From NCBI GenBank assembly GCA_944382705.1, contig CALWNE010000006.1, forward strand, positions 1-42,294: a stretch of DNA of 42,294 bases. Direction: 5' to 3'. The position numbers were made by a program, and so were the translations under genes. This DNA comes from an uncultured Allofournierella sp. Its GTDB lineage: Bacteria; Bacillota; Clostridia; Oscillospirales; Ruminococcaceae. The notes beneath the pieces are model-generated. The model saw nothing but the letters and a program-made list of their open reading frames with translations, ran no database searches and was not told the DNA's origin. Below are positions 9,080 to 17,601 of this stretch, piece after piece. Each line of letters begins with the position of its first letter. Within the stretch, counting starts at the first letter, position 1.

Positions 9080-10219
9080 ATGAAATTTTTGCATCTTTCA
9101 GACCTGCATCTGGGCCGCAGGCTGTGCGAGCTGGATTTGTTTGAAGATCAGGCGCATATCCTGGCTCAATGCGTTGAGATGGCCAGCCAGAACCAGGTGG
9201 ACGGTGTACTGGTGGCTGGGGATATATACGACCGCAATGTGCCCACCGTGGGGGCGGTAAATCTTCTGGATGAATTTTTAAGCCAGCTGAACCAGCTCAA
9301 TATACCGGTGTATCTCATCAGCGGCAACCATGACAGTGCCGACCGTTTGGGGTTTGGCAGCCGTTTGCTGGCCAGCCGGGGAGTGTACCTGGCTTCCAGC
9401 TTTGAAGGCAGACTGGAACACTACCAGCTGGAGGATGAGCACGGCACCCTGCATCTGTGGGCACTGCCCTTTATACGCCCCAGCATGGTGCGCAGCCAGT
9501 GGCCCCAGGAGCAGATTGATGACTATACCCAGGCGGTGGAGGTGGTGATTCGCCATGCACAGCTGGACCCTTCGGCCCGCAATGTGCTTATGGCCCACCA
9601 GTTTGTGACGGCATCCGGCCGCTGCCCCGAAACCTGCGACTCCGAAAGCCTGAGCCTTGGCAACCTGGACCATGTGGAGGCCAGAGCATTCGATGGGTTT
9701 GATTATGTGGCACTGGGTCACCTGCATGGCCCCCAGCAGGTAGGGCGGCCCCAGGTGCGGTACAGTGGTTCGCCGCTGGCCTATTCGGTAAGTGAGGTGC
9801 ATCACAAAAAATCTGCCGTTTTGGTGGAGTTTGGCCCCAAAGGCCAGGTGGAATGCAGGCAGCTGCCCTTTGCGCCCCTGCGGCCCCTGCGGCAGCTGAA
9901 AGGGCCTTTGGAGCAGCTGCTGGAACACGCCCAGCCCAGCGGTGACTACATCCACGCCATCCTTACAGACGAACAACCTCCGCTCAATGCGGCGCCCCGG
10001 CTGCGCAGCGTGTACCCCAACCTGGTAAAACTGGATTTTGCACCCAAAGCCAGAGAACAGAATGCCAGCAGCCGGCGGTGGCAGAAAAATATACACAGCA
10101 CCAGCCCGCTAGAATTGTTCGGTGCTTTTTATGAAAGTGTGCACCACCGGCCCATGAATGCCCAGGAGCAAACGGTGATGGAACAGGTGTTTGAGGAACT
10201 GAAAGGAGAGGAGCAATGA
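9080..10219 (+). CDS. sbcD: SbcD, nuclease subunit of the SbcCD exonuclease
   Basis: SbcD is the Mre11-like Mn-dependent phosphodiesterase that, with SbcC, opens hairpins and trims blocked double-strand ends. This 379-residue protein starts MKFLHLSDLHLGRR, giving the first metal ligands Asp8 and His10. Further ligands are in GDIYDR, GNHDS and ALGHLHG, all in order. The C-terminal capping region is complete. ATG 9080 has GGGAGG seven bases upstream. The same frame is open back to 8447, but that part is antisense to the GNAT gene. Its end overlaps sbcC by four bases (ATGA), indicating translational coupling. Confidence 0.97.
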   Translation: MKFLHLSDLHLGRRLCELDLFEDQAHILAQCVEMASQNQVDGVLVAGDIYDRNVPTVGAVNLLDEFLSQLNQLNIPVYLISGNHDSADRLGFGSRLLASRGVYLASSFEGRLEHYQLEDEHGTLHLWALPFIRPSMVRSQWPQEQIDDYTQAVEVVIRHAQLDPSARNVLMAHQFVTASGRCPETCDSESLSLGNLDHVEARAFDGFDYVALGHLHGPQQVGRPQVRYSGSPLAYSVSEVHHKKSAVLVEFGPKGQVECRQLPFAPLRPLRQLKGPLEQLLEHAQPSGDYIHAILTDEQPPLNAAPRLRSVYPNLVKLDFAPKAREQNASSRRWQKNIHSTSPLELFGAFYESVHHRPMNAQEQTVMEQVFEELKGEEQ

Positions 10220-13200
10220 AACCATTAACCCTTACCATGCAGGCGTTTGGCCCCTATGCGGGCTGTCAGCAGGTGGAGCTGGGCCAGCTGGGCAAAAGTG
10301 GTTTGTTTTTGGTGACAGGGGATACCGGAGCAGGCAAAACCACCTTGTTTGATGCCATTTGCTATGCCTTGTTTGGCAAGCTGACCGGCCAGGTACGGGA
10401 CGAAAAGATGATGCGCAGCGATTATGCGGACCCTACCCTGGAAACAGCAGTGAAGCTGGTGTTTGAGCACCGGGGGCAGACCTACCGCATTGAACGCAGC
10501 CCGGAGCAGTACCGCCAAAGCCAGCGCAAAAAGGATGGGGTGTATCCTTTGGTAAAGGTCACTGCCAAGGCGCAGCTTTACCGGTGTGAGCCGGACGGTG
10601 ACAAGGTACTGGCAGACGGCAAGGAAAAGGTGGATGCGGCGGTGAACGAATTGCTGCGCATCAATGTGGATCAGTTCCGGCAGATTGCCATGATTGCCCA
10701 AAACCAGTTTGCCCAGCTGCTGCACAAATCCGGGCAGGAGCGCAGTGCAGTGCTGCGGCAGATTTTTGGCACGCAGCTGTACCAGGCGGTACAAAAGAAA
10801 TTGAAGGAAATGGCCTCCCAGTGCAATGCGGAGGGCAGCCAAACCCAAAAGGAGCTGGAACGGAACATAGGGGCCATCTGCCTGCCGGAGCAGCCCCCGG
10901 CGGAATTGGCAGAGCTGCTGCAAACCCCCCAGCGCATCTGGCGCTGCCCGGAAATTTTGGAGCAGCTGGCCCAGCTTTGCAGCCAGGATGCAGCACAGAT
11001 GCAGCAGCTTACAGCCCAGATACAAACGCTGGACCAGCAGAGAGACCAGATAACCGGGCGGCAAAACCAGCTGCAAGTTTACTGTGCCCTCAGAGAGCAG
11101 CAAATAAGCAAGCAGCAGCAATACAGCCAGCTGATGGACATCTGGCCCAAGGCCCAGAAGCTGGAACAGCAAATCAAACGGGAAGAACTGGCAGCCTACA
11201 CACTGGAGCCGGTATACCGGGAGTGGCAGCAGGCTATACAGCAGGCCCAGCAGGAGCAAACCGCCTACACCCAGGCTCAAAACCGATGGGAGGAGCTGGA
11301 GCGGCTGGCACCTGCCATGGAACAGGCCCAGCAGGAGTACCAGCAGCTTACAGAACAGTCCCAGCAGCTGGCGGTGGAACACAAGCAGCTGCACCAGGCG
11401 TTACAGCAGCTGCAAGAGCTGCTCAGTCTGCAAAATCAGCACAAGGAACAGGTACTACAACTGGAACAGGCCAGCCAAAAGGAAAAAAACGCCCGGGAAC
11501 AGCTGGCCCAGCTGGAGGAACTGGTGCGCCAGAAAGAAGAACTGGTGCAGCAGCAGCCCCAGGCGCTGGAGCAGGAGCACAGGGCTCGCCAGAACAAGGA
11601 GCATTGGGACGGCGCACTGGAAGCACTGGGCCAGCTTTACACCAAAATGAAGCAGCTGGTGGAGCAGCAAAAGCTGCACCTTGGCAATGTGGATGCATTG
11701 CAGCGGTGCCAGCAGCAATTTGAGGAAGTCCAGACCCAGTACACCCAGGCAGAACGCTGGTTTTGGGATAACCAGGCCGGCGTATTGGCCCAAACCCTGC
11801 AAAAGGAGCAGCCCTGCCCGGTGTGCGGAAGTTTACACCACCCCGCCCCAGCCCAAATTGAGGTGGGAGAGCACCCAGTAAACGAAGCAATGCTCAATGA
11901 CCTGCGAAGCCAGAAAGAGGCGGCAGAACAAAACCTGACCCAGGCCCGCAGCCAGGCGGCGGCCAGCAATACCACCGCCCAAACCCTGCGGCAGGAGTAT
12001 CTGGAGCGGGCTGCTCAGGTGCTGGCCCTCTGCCAGGGCACCCAGCCCCAGGTTCAGGAGGATGCAAAGGCGGTAAGCCTTGCCTTGCAGGAGTGCCGTG
12101 CCCAGGCGCAGGCCCAGCAGCAGGAGGCCCAGCAAACATGGGAGCAGGCTCAGCAGGTGTGCCTGCGCTTGCAGCAGGAAGTTCGGCAGCTGGAGCAGCT
12201 GCGCCACCAGCGGCAGGAGCAGAGCCAGAAGTGGGAAAGCGCCCAGCAGCAGCGGCAGCATTACCAGGAGGAATGCAGCAGGGTTGGGGTTTGCGTTCGC
12301 CAGATGGAACAAACCCTGGGCCAGATGGATCCCCAACAGGCCAGCCAACGGGCCCAGCAGGTTGCCCAGGCTTTGGGGGAGAATGAGCAAAAGCGGCAGA
12401 GCTTGCAGCAGCGGCAGCAGCAGTACATTGCCCAAAGGGCGGCCGCCCAGGAAACCCTGCATAAGCAACGCCAGCGGCTGGCCCAAGCCGACCACAAGCA
12501 GCAGCAAAGCCAGGAGGCGTGGCACAATAAGCTGGCAAACAGCGGCATGACCGCCCAGCTGTTTGCGGAACATCGGGTAACACCCCAGCAGCTGGAGGAA
12601 CACCGCCAGCAGCTAGCTGTGTGGAAGGAGCAAAAACAAACGCTGGAAGCCACTCTGGAAACCCTGGCCCAGCAGCTGAACCAGCAGTACAGTGGGCTGG
12701 CTCAGCTGCCAGAGACCGAATTAACCCAGCAGATGGAACAGCTGGCCCAGCAGCTGATGGAGTGCGAACATCAAAAGCAGCAGCTGGATGCCCGGCGGCT
12801 GCAGCTATCCGGCAGGCTGACCACAAACCAGGGAGTTTGCCGTCAGTTGGAGCAAACCTGGAAAGAGAGCCAGCAGCAGCAGGAGCGGCAGGCGCTGATT
12901 CGCCGTTTAAGCAACACCGCCAACGGAAACCTGGAAAAAGGCAATGTAAAACAGGAGTTTGAGCAGTTTGTGCTGGGAGCCTACTTTGCCGATGCGGTGG
13001 AGGCTGCCAACCAGCGGTTGTGGGTGATGACCGGCGGGCAGTACGAGCTGCAATGCCACCAGCTGCAAAACACCGAGGCGAAGGGCACACTGGATTTGGA
13101 TGTGCTGGACCATTACACCGGCAAGGTGCGCAGTGTGGGCAGCCTTTCCGGCGGCGAAACCTTCCAGGCGGCCCTTGCACTGGCACTTGGCCTTTCGGAT

Positions 13201-13437
13201 GTGATTCAAAGCTATGCAGGAGGGGTAGAAATTGATACCCTCTTTATTGACGAAGGCTTTGGCACACTGGATGAGGAGAGCCTGGAAAAAGCCATTCAAA
13301 CCCTTCACGGGCTGGCACTGGATAACCGGCTGGTGGGCATTATCTCCCATGTGCCGGAACTGCGCACCCGCATTGAAAAGCAGATTCTGGTGCGCAAAAC
13401 CACCAACGGCAGTCAGGTGCAGCTGAAATTTTTATAA
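10216..13437 (+). CDS. sbcC: SbcC, ATPase/coiled-coil subunit of the SbcCD exonuclease
   Basis: SbcC is the Rad50-like partner of SbcD. Visible elements: Walker A GDTGAGKTT (35-43), Q-loop region IAQNQFAQLLH, two very long coiled-coil arms, a zinc hook CPVCG (Cys534, Cys537) close to the middle of the 1073 residues, ABC signature LSGGE (977-981), Walker B LFIDEG with Asp1012-Glu1013, and the H-loop GIISHV. The arms are extraordinarily rich in glutamine and alanine (many CAG codons), an unusual composition though still heptad-like. Start overlaps the sbcD stop. The gene ends at a strong hairpin. Confidence 0.97.
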   Translation: MKPLTLTMQAFGPYAGCQQVELGQLGKSGLFLVTGDTGAGKTTLFDAICYALFGKLTGQVRDEKMMRSDYADPTLETAVKLVFEHRGQTYRIERSPEQYRQSQRKKDGVYPLVKVTAKAQLYRCEPDGDKVLADGKEKVDAAVNELLRINVDQFRQIAMIAQNQFAQLLHKSGQERSAVLRQIFGTQLYQAVQKKLKEMASQCNAEGSQTQKELERNIGAICLPEQPPAELAELLQTPQRIWRCPEILEQLAQLCSQDAAQMQQLTAQIQTLDQQRDQITGRQNQLQVYCALREQQISKQQQYSQLMDIWPKAQKLEQQIKREELAAYTLEPVYREWQQAIQQAQQEQTAYTQAQNRWEELERLAPAMEQAQQEYQQLTEQSQQLAVEHKQLHQALQQLQELLSLQNQHKEQVLQLEQASQKEKNAREQLAQLEELVRQKEELVQQQPQALEQEHRARQNKEHWDGALEALGQLYTKMKQLVEQQKLHLGNVDALQRCQQQFEEVQTQYTQAERWFWDNQAGVLAQTLQKEQPCPVCGSLHHPAPAQIEVGEHPVNEAMLNDLRSQKEAAEQNLTQARSQAAASNTTAQTLRQEYLERAAQVLALCQGTQPQVQEDAKAVSLALQECRAQAQAQQQEAQQTWEQAQQVCLRLQQEVRQLEQLRHQRQEQSQKWESAQQQRQHYQEECSRVGVCVRQMEQTLGQMDPQQASQRAQQVAQALGENEQKRQSLQQRQQQYIAQRAAAQETLHKQRQRLAQADHKQQQSQEAWHNKLANSGMTAQLFAEHRVTPQQLEEHRQQLAVWKEQKQTLEATLETLAQQLNQQYSGLAQLPETELTQQMEQLAQQLMECEHQKQQLDARRLQLSGRLTTNQGVCRQLEQTWKESQQQQERQALIRRLSNTANGNLEKGNVKQEFEQFVLGAYFADAVEAANQRLWVMTGGQYELQCHQLQNTEAKGTLDLDVLDHYTGKVRSVGSLSGGETFQAALALALGLSDVIQSYAGGVEIDTLFIDEGFGTLDEESLEKAIQTLHGLALDNRLVGIISHVPELRTRIEKQILVRKTTNGSQVQLKFL

Positions 13438-13444
13438 ATCCAGT

Positions 13445-13514
13445 GTGGCAGGTTTTGCAAAAACTGCCACAAAACAAAAAGAGAGCCTTTGCACTGCAAA
13501 GGCTCTCTTTTTTT
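13445..13514. terminator. Tandem hairpins between convergent sbcC and pfp
   Basis: The first hairpin is GTGGCAG/CTGCCAC (13445-13451 with 13464-13470). The second has perfect 17-base arms (13477-13493 with 13495-13511) flanked by A-run and T-run. The second works as a bidirectional terminator. Confidence 0.92.
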
Positions 13515-13519
13515 ATGTT

Positions 13520-14746
13520 TTATTGCAGGCGGATGTGACGGGGAACACCGTTCACAAAGATGGGCAGCTGCTCGCCCTGAATCAAGGGGCGGGCGTACCG
13601 CTCAAAGGCATCGGTGAGCTGGGTGCCGTCGGCGGTAATCCAGTCCTGAGGAATGACCTTTTCTTGGTTGGCTACCTGCTGCACATCCACGGTGTGGCAC
13701 AGGGACTGATAGGGTGCATCCGACACACGCTGAATGGCGCTCATGCGGCCGGTCTCGCCGGCAATGGCAGCCTGCACACCGGCGCCGCCCACCTGGTAGG
13801 ACTCGTTGATGTCGATGCGGCTGGTGAGGTGGCTGGCACACCGCTGCAGGGTGGACAGCTCAATGGCACGGGTCTTGCAGCCCAGATGTTTTTGAATCAC
13901 ACCGGCCAGGTAACGGCTGGTGCCGGAAAGGGCGGCCTTGTGGCCAAAGGCGTCCAGTGCGCCCTCCTCGCCCATTAAATCGCACAGGAACACGCCCTCG
14001 GGGGTTTTTACGCCTTCGCTGGCGGCAATGATGATGTTGTTCTTCTGCTTGCGGATTTTTTCCACCTGAGCCAGGAAGGTATCCTGACAGAAGGCAATCT
14101 CCGGCAGCAGAATCAAATCGGGGCCGTCGCAGTCGTCGCTCTTTGCAAGGCTGGAGCAGGCGGCCAGCCAGCCAGCATGGCGGCCCATGATTTCGGCCAC
14201 GGTCACGCTTTGCAGGTCGTATACATTGGAGTCACAAATCAGTTCCTTCACAACGGTGGCAATAAACTTGCCGGCGCTGGCAAAACCAGGCGTATGGTCG
14301 GTGAGCATCAGGTCGTTGTCGATGGTTTTGGGCACACCGATAAAACGGATGGGGCTGCCGATGCGGCTGCCGTAAGCGGAAAGCTTTGCGATGGTATCCA
14401 TGCTGTCGTTGCCGCCAATGTACAGCACTGCATCAATGGCGTACTTGGCAAAGATGGAAAACAAGGTTTGGTAAACGCCCTCGTCCTGCTCCGGGGTGGG
14501 CAGTTTGTACCGGCAGCTGCCCAGATAGGAGGAGGGGGTGCGTTTGAGCAGCTCGATGTTCAAATCGCTGCCCAACACCTGGTCCAGATCCACCAGTTTT
14601 TCCTGAAGCAGGCCCTGAATGCCGTACTGCATACCGTATACCTTACCAGCACCGTACTGGCGAGCAGTGGAGTACACACCGGCCAGGCTGGAGTTGATTA
14701 CCGCAGTGGGGCCGCCGCTTTGGCCCACTAAAAAGTTCATACCCAT
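13520..14746 (-). CDS. pfp: 6-phosphofructokinase, pyrophosphate-dependent type
   Basis: The enzyme phosphorylates fructose 6-phosphate to fructose 1,6-bisphosphate; the PPi type is reversible and saves ATP. The 408-residue protein has the group A PFK motifs: N-terminal GQSGGPTAVIN, GGNDSMDT (about residue 106), PKTIDND and MGRHAGWL. The Lys in PKTIDND (ATP enzymes have PGTIDND) and Asp after GGN (ATP enzymes have Gly) point to PPi as phosphoryl donor. The Asn in GGNDS stands where many PPi enzymes have Asp. ATG 14746 is preferred over the ATG two codons in, because AAAAGGA lies 12 bases upstream. Convergent with sbcC. Confidence 0.92.
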   Translation of the reverse strand: MGMNFLVGQSGGPTAVINSSLAGVYSTARQYGAGKVYGMQYGIQGLLQEKLVDLDQVLGSDLNIELLKRTPSSYLGSCRYKLPTPEQDEGVYQTLFSIFAKYAIDAVLYIGGNDSMDTIAKLSAYGSRIGSPIRFIGVPKTIDNDLMLTDHTPGFASAGKFIATVVKELICDSNVYDLQSVTVAEIMGRHAGWLAACSSLAKSDDCDGPDLILLPEIAFCQDTFLAQVEKIRKQKNNIIIAASEGVKTPEGVFLCDLMGEEGALDAFGHKAALSGTSRYLAGVIQKHLGCKTRAIELSTLQRCASHLTSRIDINESYQVGGAGVQAAIAGETGRMSAIQRVSDAPYQSLCHTVDVQQVANQEKVIPQDWITADGTQLTDAFERYARPLIQGEQLPIFVNGVPRHIRLQ

Positions 14747-14807
14747 TGTATTGTTACCGTCCTTTTTATTGCCGGGGGCATCCCGGCCAATCTATTAGCC
14801 GGGTATT

Positions 14808-14836
14808 ATTTTATCGTATTTAGCCGGAAGGCACAA
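14808..14836 (-). promoter_or_regulatory. Promoter candidate for pfp
   Basis: On the minus strand: TTGTGC, 17 bases, TAAAAT. It lies about 65 bp before the pfp start. A small GC hairpin (CCCGGC/GCCGGG near 14784-14803) lies in the leader. Confidence 0.5.
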
Positions 14837-14880
14837 GAATTGCAGGTGATTTTGTAAAAAAGAATAGAGGAATTGGGATT

Positions 14881-15160
14881 TTCACACCGTTCTTCGGCGG
14901 GTTTGCCAGCCTTTATACCCAAATTGGGGATGGTGTGGCAATTTTAGGAGATGTTTGGATGGGTATCTCCAAAATCTTTTGGGCGGCAGGGCTGGTGCTG
15001 CCAAAATCCCGGTACCAGAACTTTTGGCGTGGGGCCGGCAGGGCATGGGCCAACCGGCAAAGAATGGCCCGCCCTCGCCGAAAAGGGGGAACAGGGAGCC
15101 TGCACCAGGGAACCGGAAAACTGGCCTTCGGGTGGCCCTGAAGCAAGGCACAGGGCAAAG
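14881..15160. other. GC-rich, palindrome-rich intergenic block without a convincing gene
   Basis: About 280 bp between the typA terminator and the pfp promoter. It is GC-rich and full of short inverted repeats: AGGAGAT/ATCTCC near 14946-14971, GGCAG/CTGCC near 14985-15002, GCCGG/CCGGC near 15034-15058. Open frames cross it on both strands (for example 14935-15141 plus and 14882-15172 minus), but none has a ribosome site or familiar motif. It may be a dispersed repeat or a structured RNA; I cannot decide the strand. Confidence 0.4.
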
Positions 15161-15192
15161 AAAAAGTCCCACGGTTGTACCGTGGGACTTTT
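15161..15192. terminator. Intrinsic terminator of typA
   Basis: Perfect 14-bp stem (15162-15175 with 15179-15192), three-base loop, A-run and T-run on the two sides. It lies 20 bp beyond the typA stop. Confidence 0.92.
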
Positions 15193-15212
15193 GAAAGGAA
15201 AGCGAAGGGAGA

Positions 15213-17039
15213 TTAGCTGTTCTTTTTGCCCTTCAGGCTCTTCATGCGCATATCGTGGTTCAGGATACGCTTGCGGATGCGCAGATTTTCGGGGGTAACT
15301 TCCAGCAGCTCGTCGGGAGCCAGGAACTCCAGGCAGGCCTCCAGGCTGAACTTGGAAACAGGCACCAGACGCAGAGCGTCGTCGGAACCGGAAGCACGGG
15401 TGTTGGTGAGGTGCTTGGTTTTGCAGATGTTTACGCTGATGTCCTCGCCGGTGGCAGTGTAACCAATGACCATGCCCTCGTAGACCTTCTCGCCGGGGGT
15501 CACAATCAGGGTGCCACGGTTCTGGGCATTGTACAGACCGTAGGTAACAGCCTCGCCGGTTTCAAAGCTTACCAGGCTGCCGGTGCTGCGGCAGGAAATA
15601 TCACCGCACCACTCATCGTAACCATCAAAGATGGTGTTCAGGATGCCCTCGCCATGGGTATCGGTGAGGAACTGGCTGCGGTAGCCGAACAGGCCACGGC
15701 TGGGCATACGGAACTCCAGGCGCACACGGGTGCCCATGGGCTCCATCTGCTGCAAAATGGCCTTGCGGGAGCCCAGAGCAGTCATAACAGCACCCTGGTA
15801 CTCGGTGGGAGTATCCACAACCACACGCTCCATGGGCTCCATCAGCTTGCCGTCCTCCTCGTGGGTCAAAACCTTCGGGGGGCTTACCTGCAGCTCGTAG
15901 CCTTCACGGCGCATGGTTTCAATCAGGATGGACAGGTGCATTTCGCCACGGCCCATAACACGGAAGGAGTCGCTGGTGGCGGAGTCCTCAACCTTGAGGG
16001 CCACATCCTTCAGCAACTCACGCATCAGGCGGTCACGAATCTGACGGCTGGTAACGAACTTGCCTTCACGGCCAGCAAAGGGGCTGTCGTTCACAGAGAA
16101 GGTCATTTCCACAGTGGGATCGTTGATTTTAACAAAGGGCAGAGGCTCCACATTGGCGGGAGTGCACAGGGTGTTGCCGATGGTTACATCGGTAATGCCG
16201 CTGAATGCCACAATATCACCGGCGGAAGCTTCCTCGGCAGGCTCACGGCCATTGGCCTTGAACTCGTACAGCTTGGTGATACGGCCCTTAATGGAAACGC
16301 TGGGATCATGCCAGTCGCAAACCTGCACATCCTGGCCAACCTTCATGCGGCCATTCTGGATGCGGCCAATGCCGATACGGCCCACAAACTCGTTGTAATC
16401 CACGCTGGAGCACAGCATCTGGAAGGGGGCATCCGGGTCACCCTCAGGGCCACGCACATACTCCAGAATGGTGTCGAACAAGGGTTTCAGGTCGGTGCCG
16501 GGCACATCGGGGCTGTAGCTTGCGGTACCTGCACGGCCGGAGCAGAACACCATGGGGCTGTCCAGCTGTTCGTCGGTTGCGCCCAGATCCATGAGCAGCA
16601 GCAGAACCTCGTCGATAACCTCCTTGATGCGGGCATCGGGACGGTCAATCTTGTTAACGGCAATTACCAGGTTCAGATTCTGCTGCAAAGCCTTTTGCAG
16701 CACAAAACGGGTCTGGGGCATACAGCCTTCGGCAGCATCCACCAGCAGCAGAACACCGTTCACCATCTTGAGCACACGCTCAACCTCACCGCCGAAGTCG
16801 GCGTGACCAGGGGTGTCGACAATGTTGATTTTTACACCATTGTAGGTGGTGGAGCAGTTTTTGGCCAAAATGGTGATGCCGCGCTCCCGCTCGATGTCGC
16901 CGGAGTCCATCACACGCTCAGCAACCTGCTGATTTTCCCGGAAGGCACCGCTCTGCTTGAGCATCTGGTCCACCAGGGTGGTTTTGCCATGGTCAACATG
17001 GGCGATAATCGCAATGTTGCGCAAGTCTTTTCGTTCCAT
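15213..17039 (-). CDS. typA: TypA/BipA translational GTPase
   Basis: TypA (BipA) is a ribosome-binding GTPase of the EF-G family that acts in 50S assembly, stress and cold adaptation. The 608-residue protein has G1 AHVDHGKTT (14-22), the switch region ERGITI, G3 DTPGHADFG, G4 NKID, then domain II, EF-G-like domains III and V, and the BipA-specific C-terminus that ends Lys-rich. AAAGGGA about six bases upstream supports ATG 17039. It is a single gene with its own promoter and terminator. Confidence 0.98.
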   Translation of the reverse strand: MERKDLRNIAIIAHVDHGKTTLVDQMLKQSGAFRENQQVAERVMDSGDIERERGITILAKNCSTTYNGVKINIVDTPGHADFGGEVERVLKMVNGVLLLVDAAEGCMPQTRFVLQKALQQNLNLVIAVNKIDRPDARIKEVIDEVLLLLMDLGATDEQLDSPMVFCSGRAGTASYSPDVPGTDLKPLFDTILEYVRGPEGDPDAPFQMLCSSVDYNEFVGRIGIGRIQNGRMKVGQDVQVCDWHDPSVSIKGRITKLYEFKANGREPAEEASAGDIVAFSGITDVTIGNTLCTPANVEPLPFVKINDPTVEMTFSVNDSPFAGREGKFVTSRQIRDRLMRELLKDVALKVEDSATSDSFRVMGRGEMHLSILIETMRREGYELQVSPPKVLTHEEDGKLMEPMERVVVDTPTEYQGAVMTALGSRKAILQQMEPMGTRVRLEFRMPSRGLFGYRSQFLTDTHGEGILNTIFDGYDEWCGDISCRSTGSLVSFETGEAVTYGLYNAQNRGTLIVTPGEKVYEGMVIGYTATGEDISVNICKTKHLTNTRASGSDDALRLVPVSKFSLEACLEFLAPDELLEVTPENLRIRKRILNHDMRMKSLKGKKNS

Positions 17040-17110
17040 AGTTTTCCCTTTCTGATATTCGGTTCACTTCTATTACTACTATTATATAAACAGAGTTAGC
17101 AACGATACTT

Positions 17111-17139
17111 ATACTAAAGCAGGAGAAAAGCTTTGTCAA
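17111..17139 (-). promoter_or_regulatory. Promoter for typA
   Basis: On the minus strand: perfect TTGACA (17134-17139), 17 bases, TAGTAT (17111-17116). It lies about 70 bp upstream of the start. Confidence 0.65.
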
Positions 17140-17291
17140 GAATATACAAATAAATTTTCAATCCTTCATGCACACCTACAAAGGGATGGGAAGCTCTTGC
17201 AAGGGGGCTGGTTTTGGCAGCGAATTTGCAGTGTGCAGCAATCGATTTGGGATGAAGGGTGAAATAAAATGAAAAAAATTAAAAAAAGGGC

Positions 17292-17320
17292 TTGCATTTT
17301 TTGCAAACATTCGATATAAT
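17292..17320 (+). promoter_or_regulatory. Promoter for tRNA-Val
   Basis: TTGCAT, 17 bases, perfect TATAAT. The -10 box ends 19 bp before the mature tRNA. Confidence 0.8.
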
Positions 17321-17339
17321 AAACGAGCTGAAACAACAT

Positions 17340-17415
17340 GGACGGTTAGCTCAGCTGGTAGAGCATCTGCTTGACGTGCAGAGGGTCAGGGATTCGAGTT
17401 CCTTACCGTCCACCA
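17340..17415 (+). tRNA. tRNA-Val (anticodon GAC)
   Basis: A full 76-nt cloverleaf with encoded CCA. Acceptor GGACGGT/ACCGTCC, D-arm with AGCTCAGCTGGTAGAGC, anticodon stem TCTGC/GCAGA with loop TTGACGT (anticodon GAC, reading GUC/GUU), T-loop TTCGAGT. It is a lone tRNA gene with its own promoter and terminator. Confidence 0.97.
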
Positions 17416-17424
17416 TAAGGCAGG

Positions 17425-17463
17425 GCGGGTATGCTGCTTGAGAAAGTAGTATGCCCGCTTTTT
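17425..17463 (+). terminator. Terminator of the tRNA gene
   Basis: A 14-bp stem with three G-T wobbles (17425-17438 with 17445-17458) followed by TTTTT. Confidence 0.85.
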
Positions 17464-17488
17464 GTCTCCTTACATAGGAAATCAGATG

Positions 17489-17535
17489 AAAGCAGTTTTC
17501 CACACTCTAAGGGCTTCTTTGTGGAAAACTGCTTT
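17489..17535. repeat. Perfect 15-bp inverted repeat
   Basis: AAAGCAGTTTTCCAC (17489-17503) is repeated inverted at 17521-17535 with a 17-base loop. It lies between the tRNA terminator and the terminator of the opposing operon. It may be a further terminator, but its T-tract is poor. Confidence 0.7.
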
Positions 17536-17550
17536 TGCTATTTTAATCAA

Positions 17551-17600
17551 CAAAACAGGCCCGCCCCTTTTGCAAAAGGAGCCGGGCCTGTTTTGTTTTT
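17551..17600. terminator. Terminator of the opp-reductase operon
   Basis: A 13-bp stem (17551-17563 with 17583-17595) is topped by a second stem CCTTTT/AAAAGG. It lies just beyond the stop of the minus-strand reductase gene. T-tracts are usable on both strands. Confidence 0.85.
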
Positions 17601-17601
17601 A

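Noticed and set aside
15255..17099. 614-codon open frame on the plus strand
   Set aside because: It is the complement of typA, whose GTPase motifs are complete. The long opposite frame is a side effect of GC-rich codon use, and its product looks like no known family.
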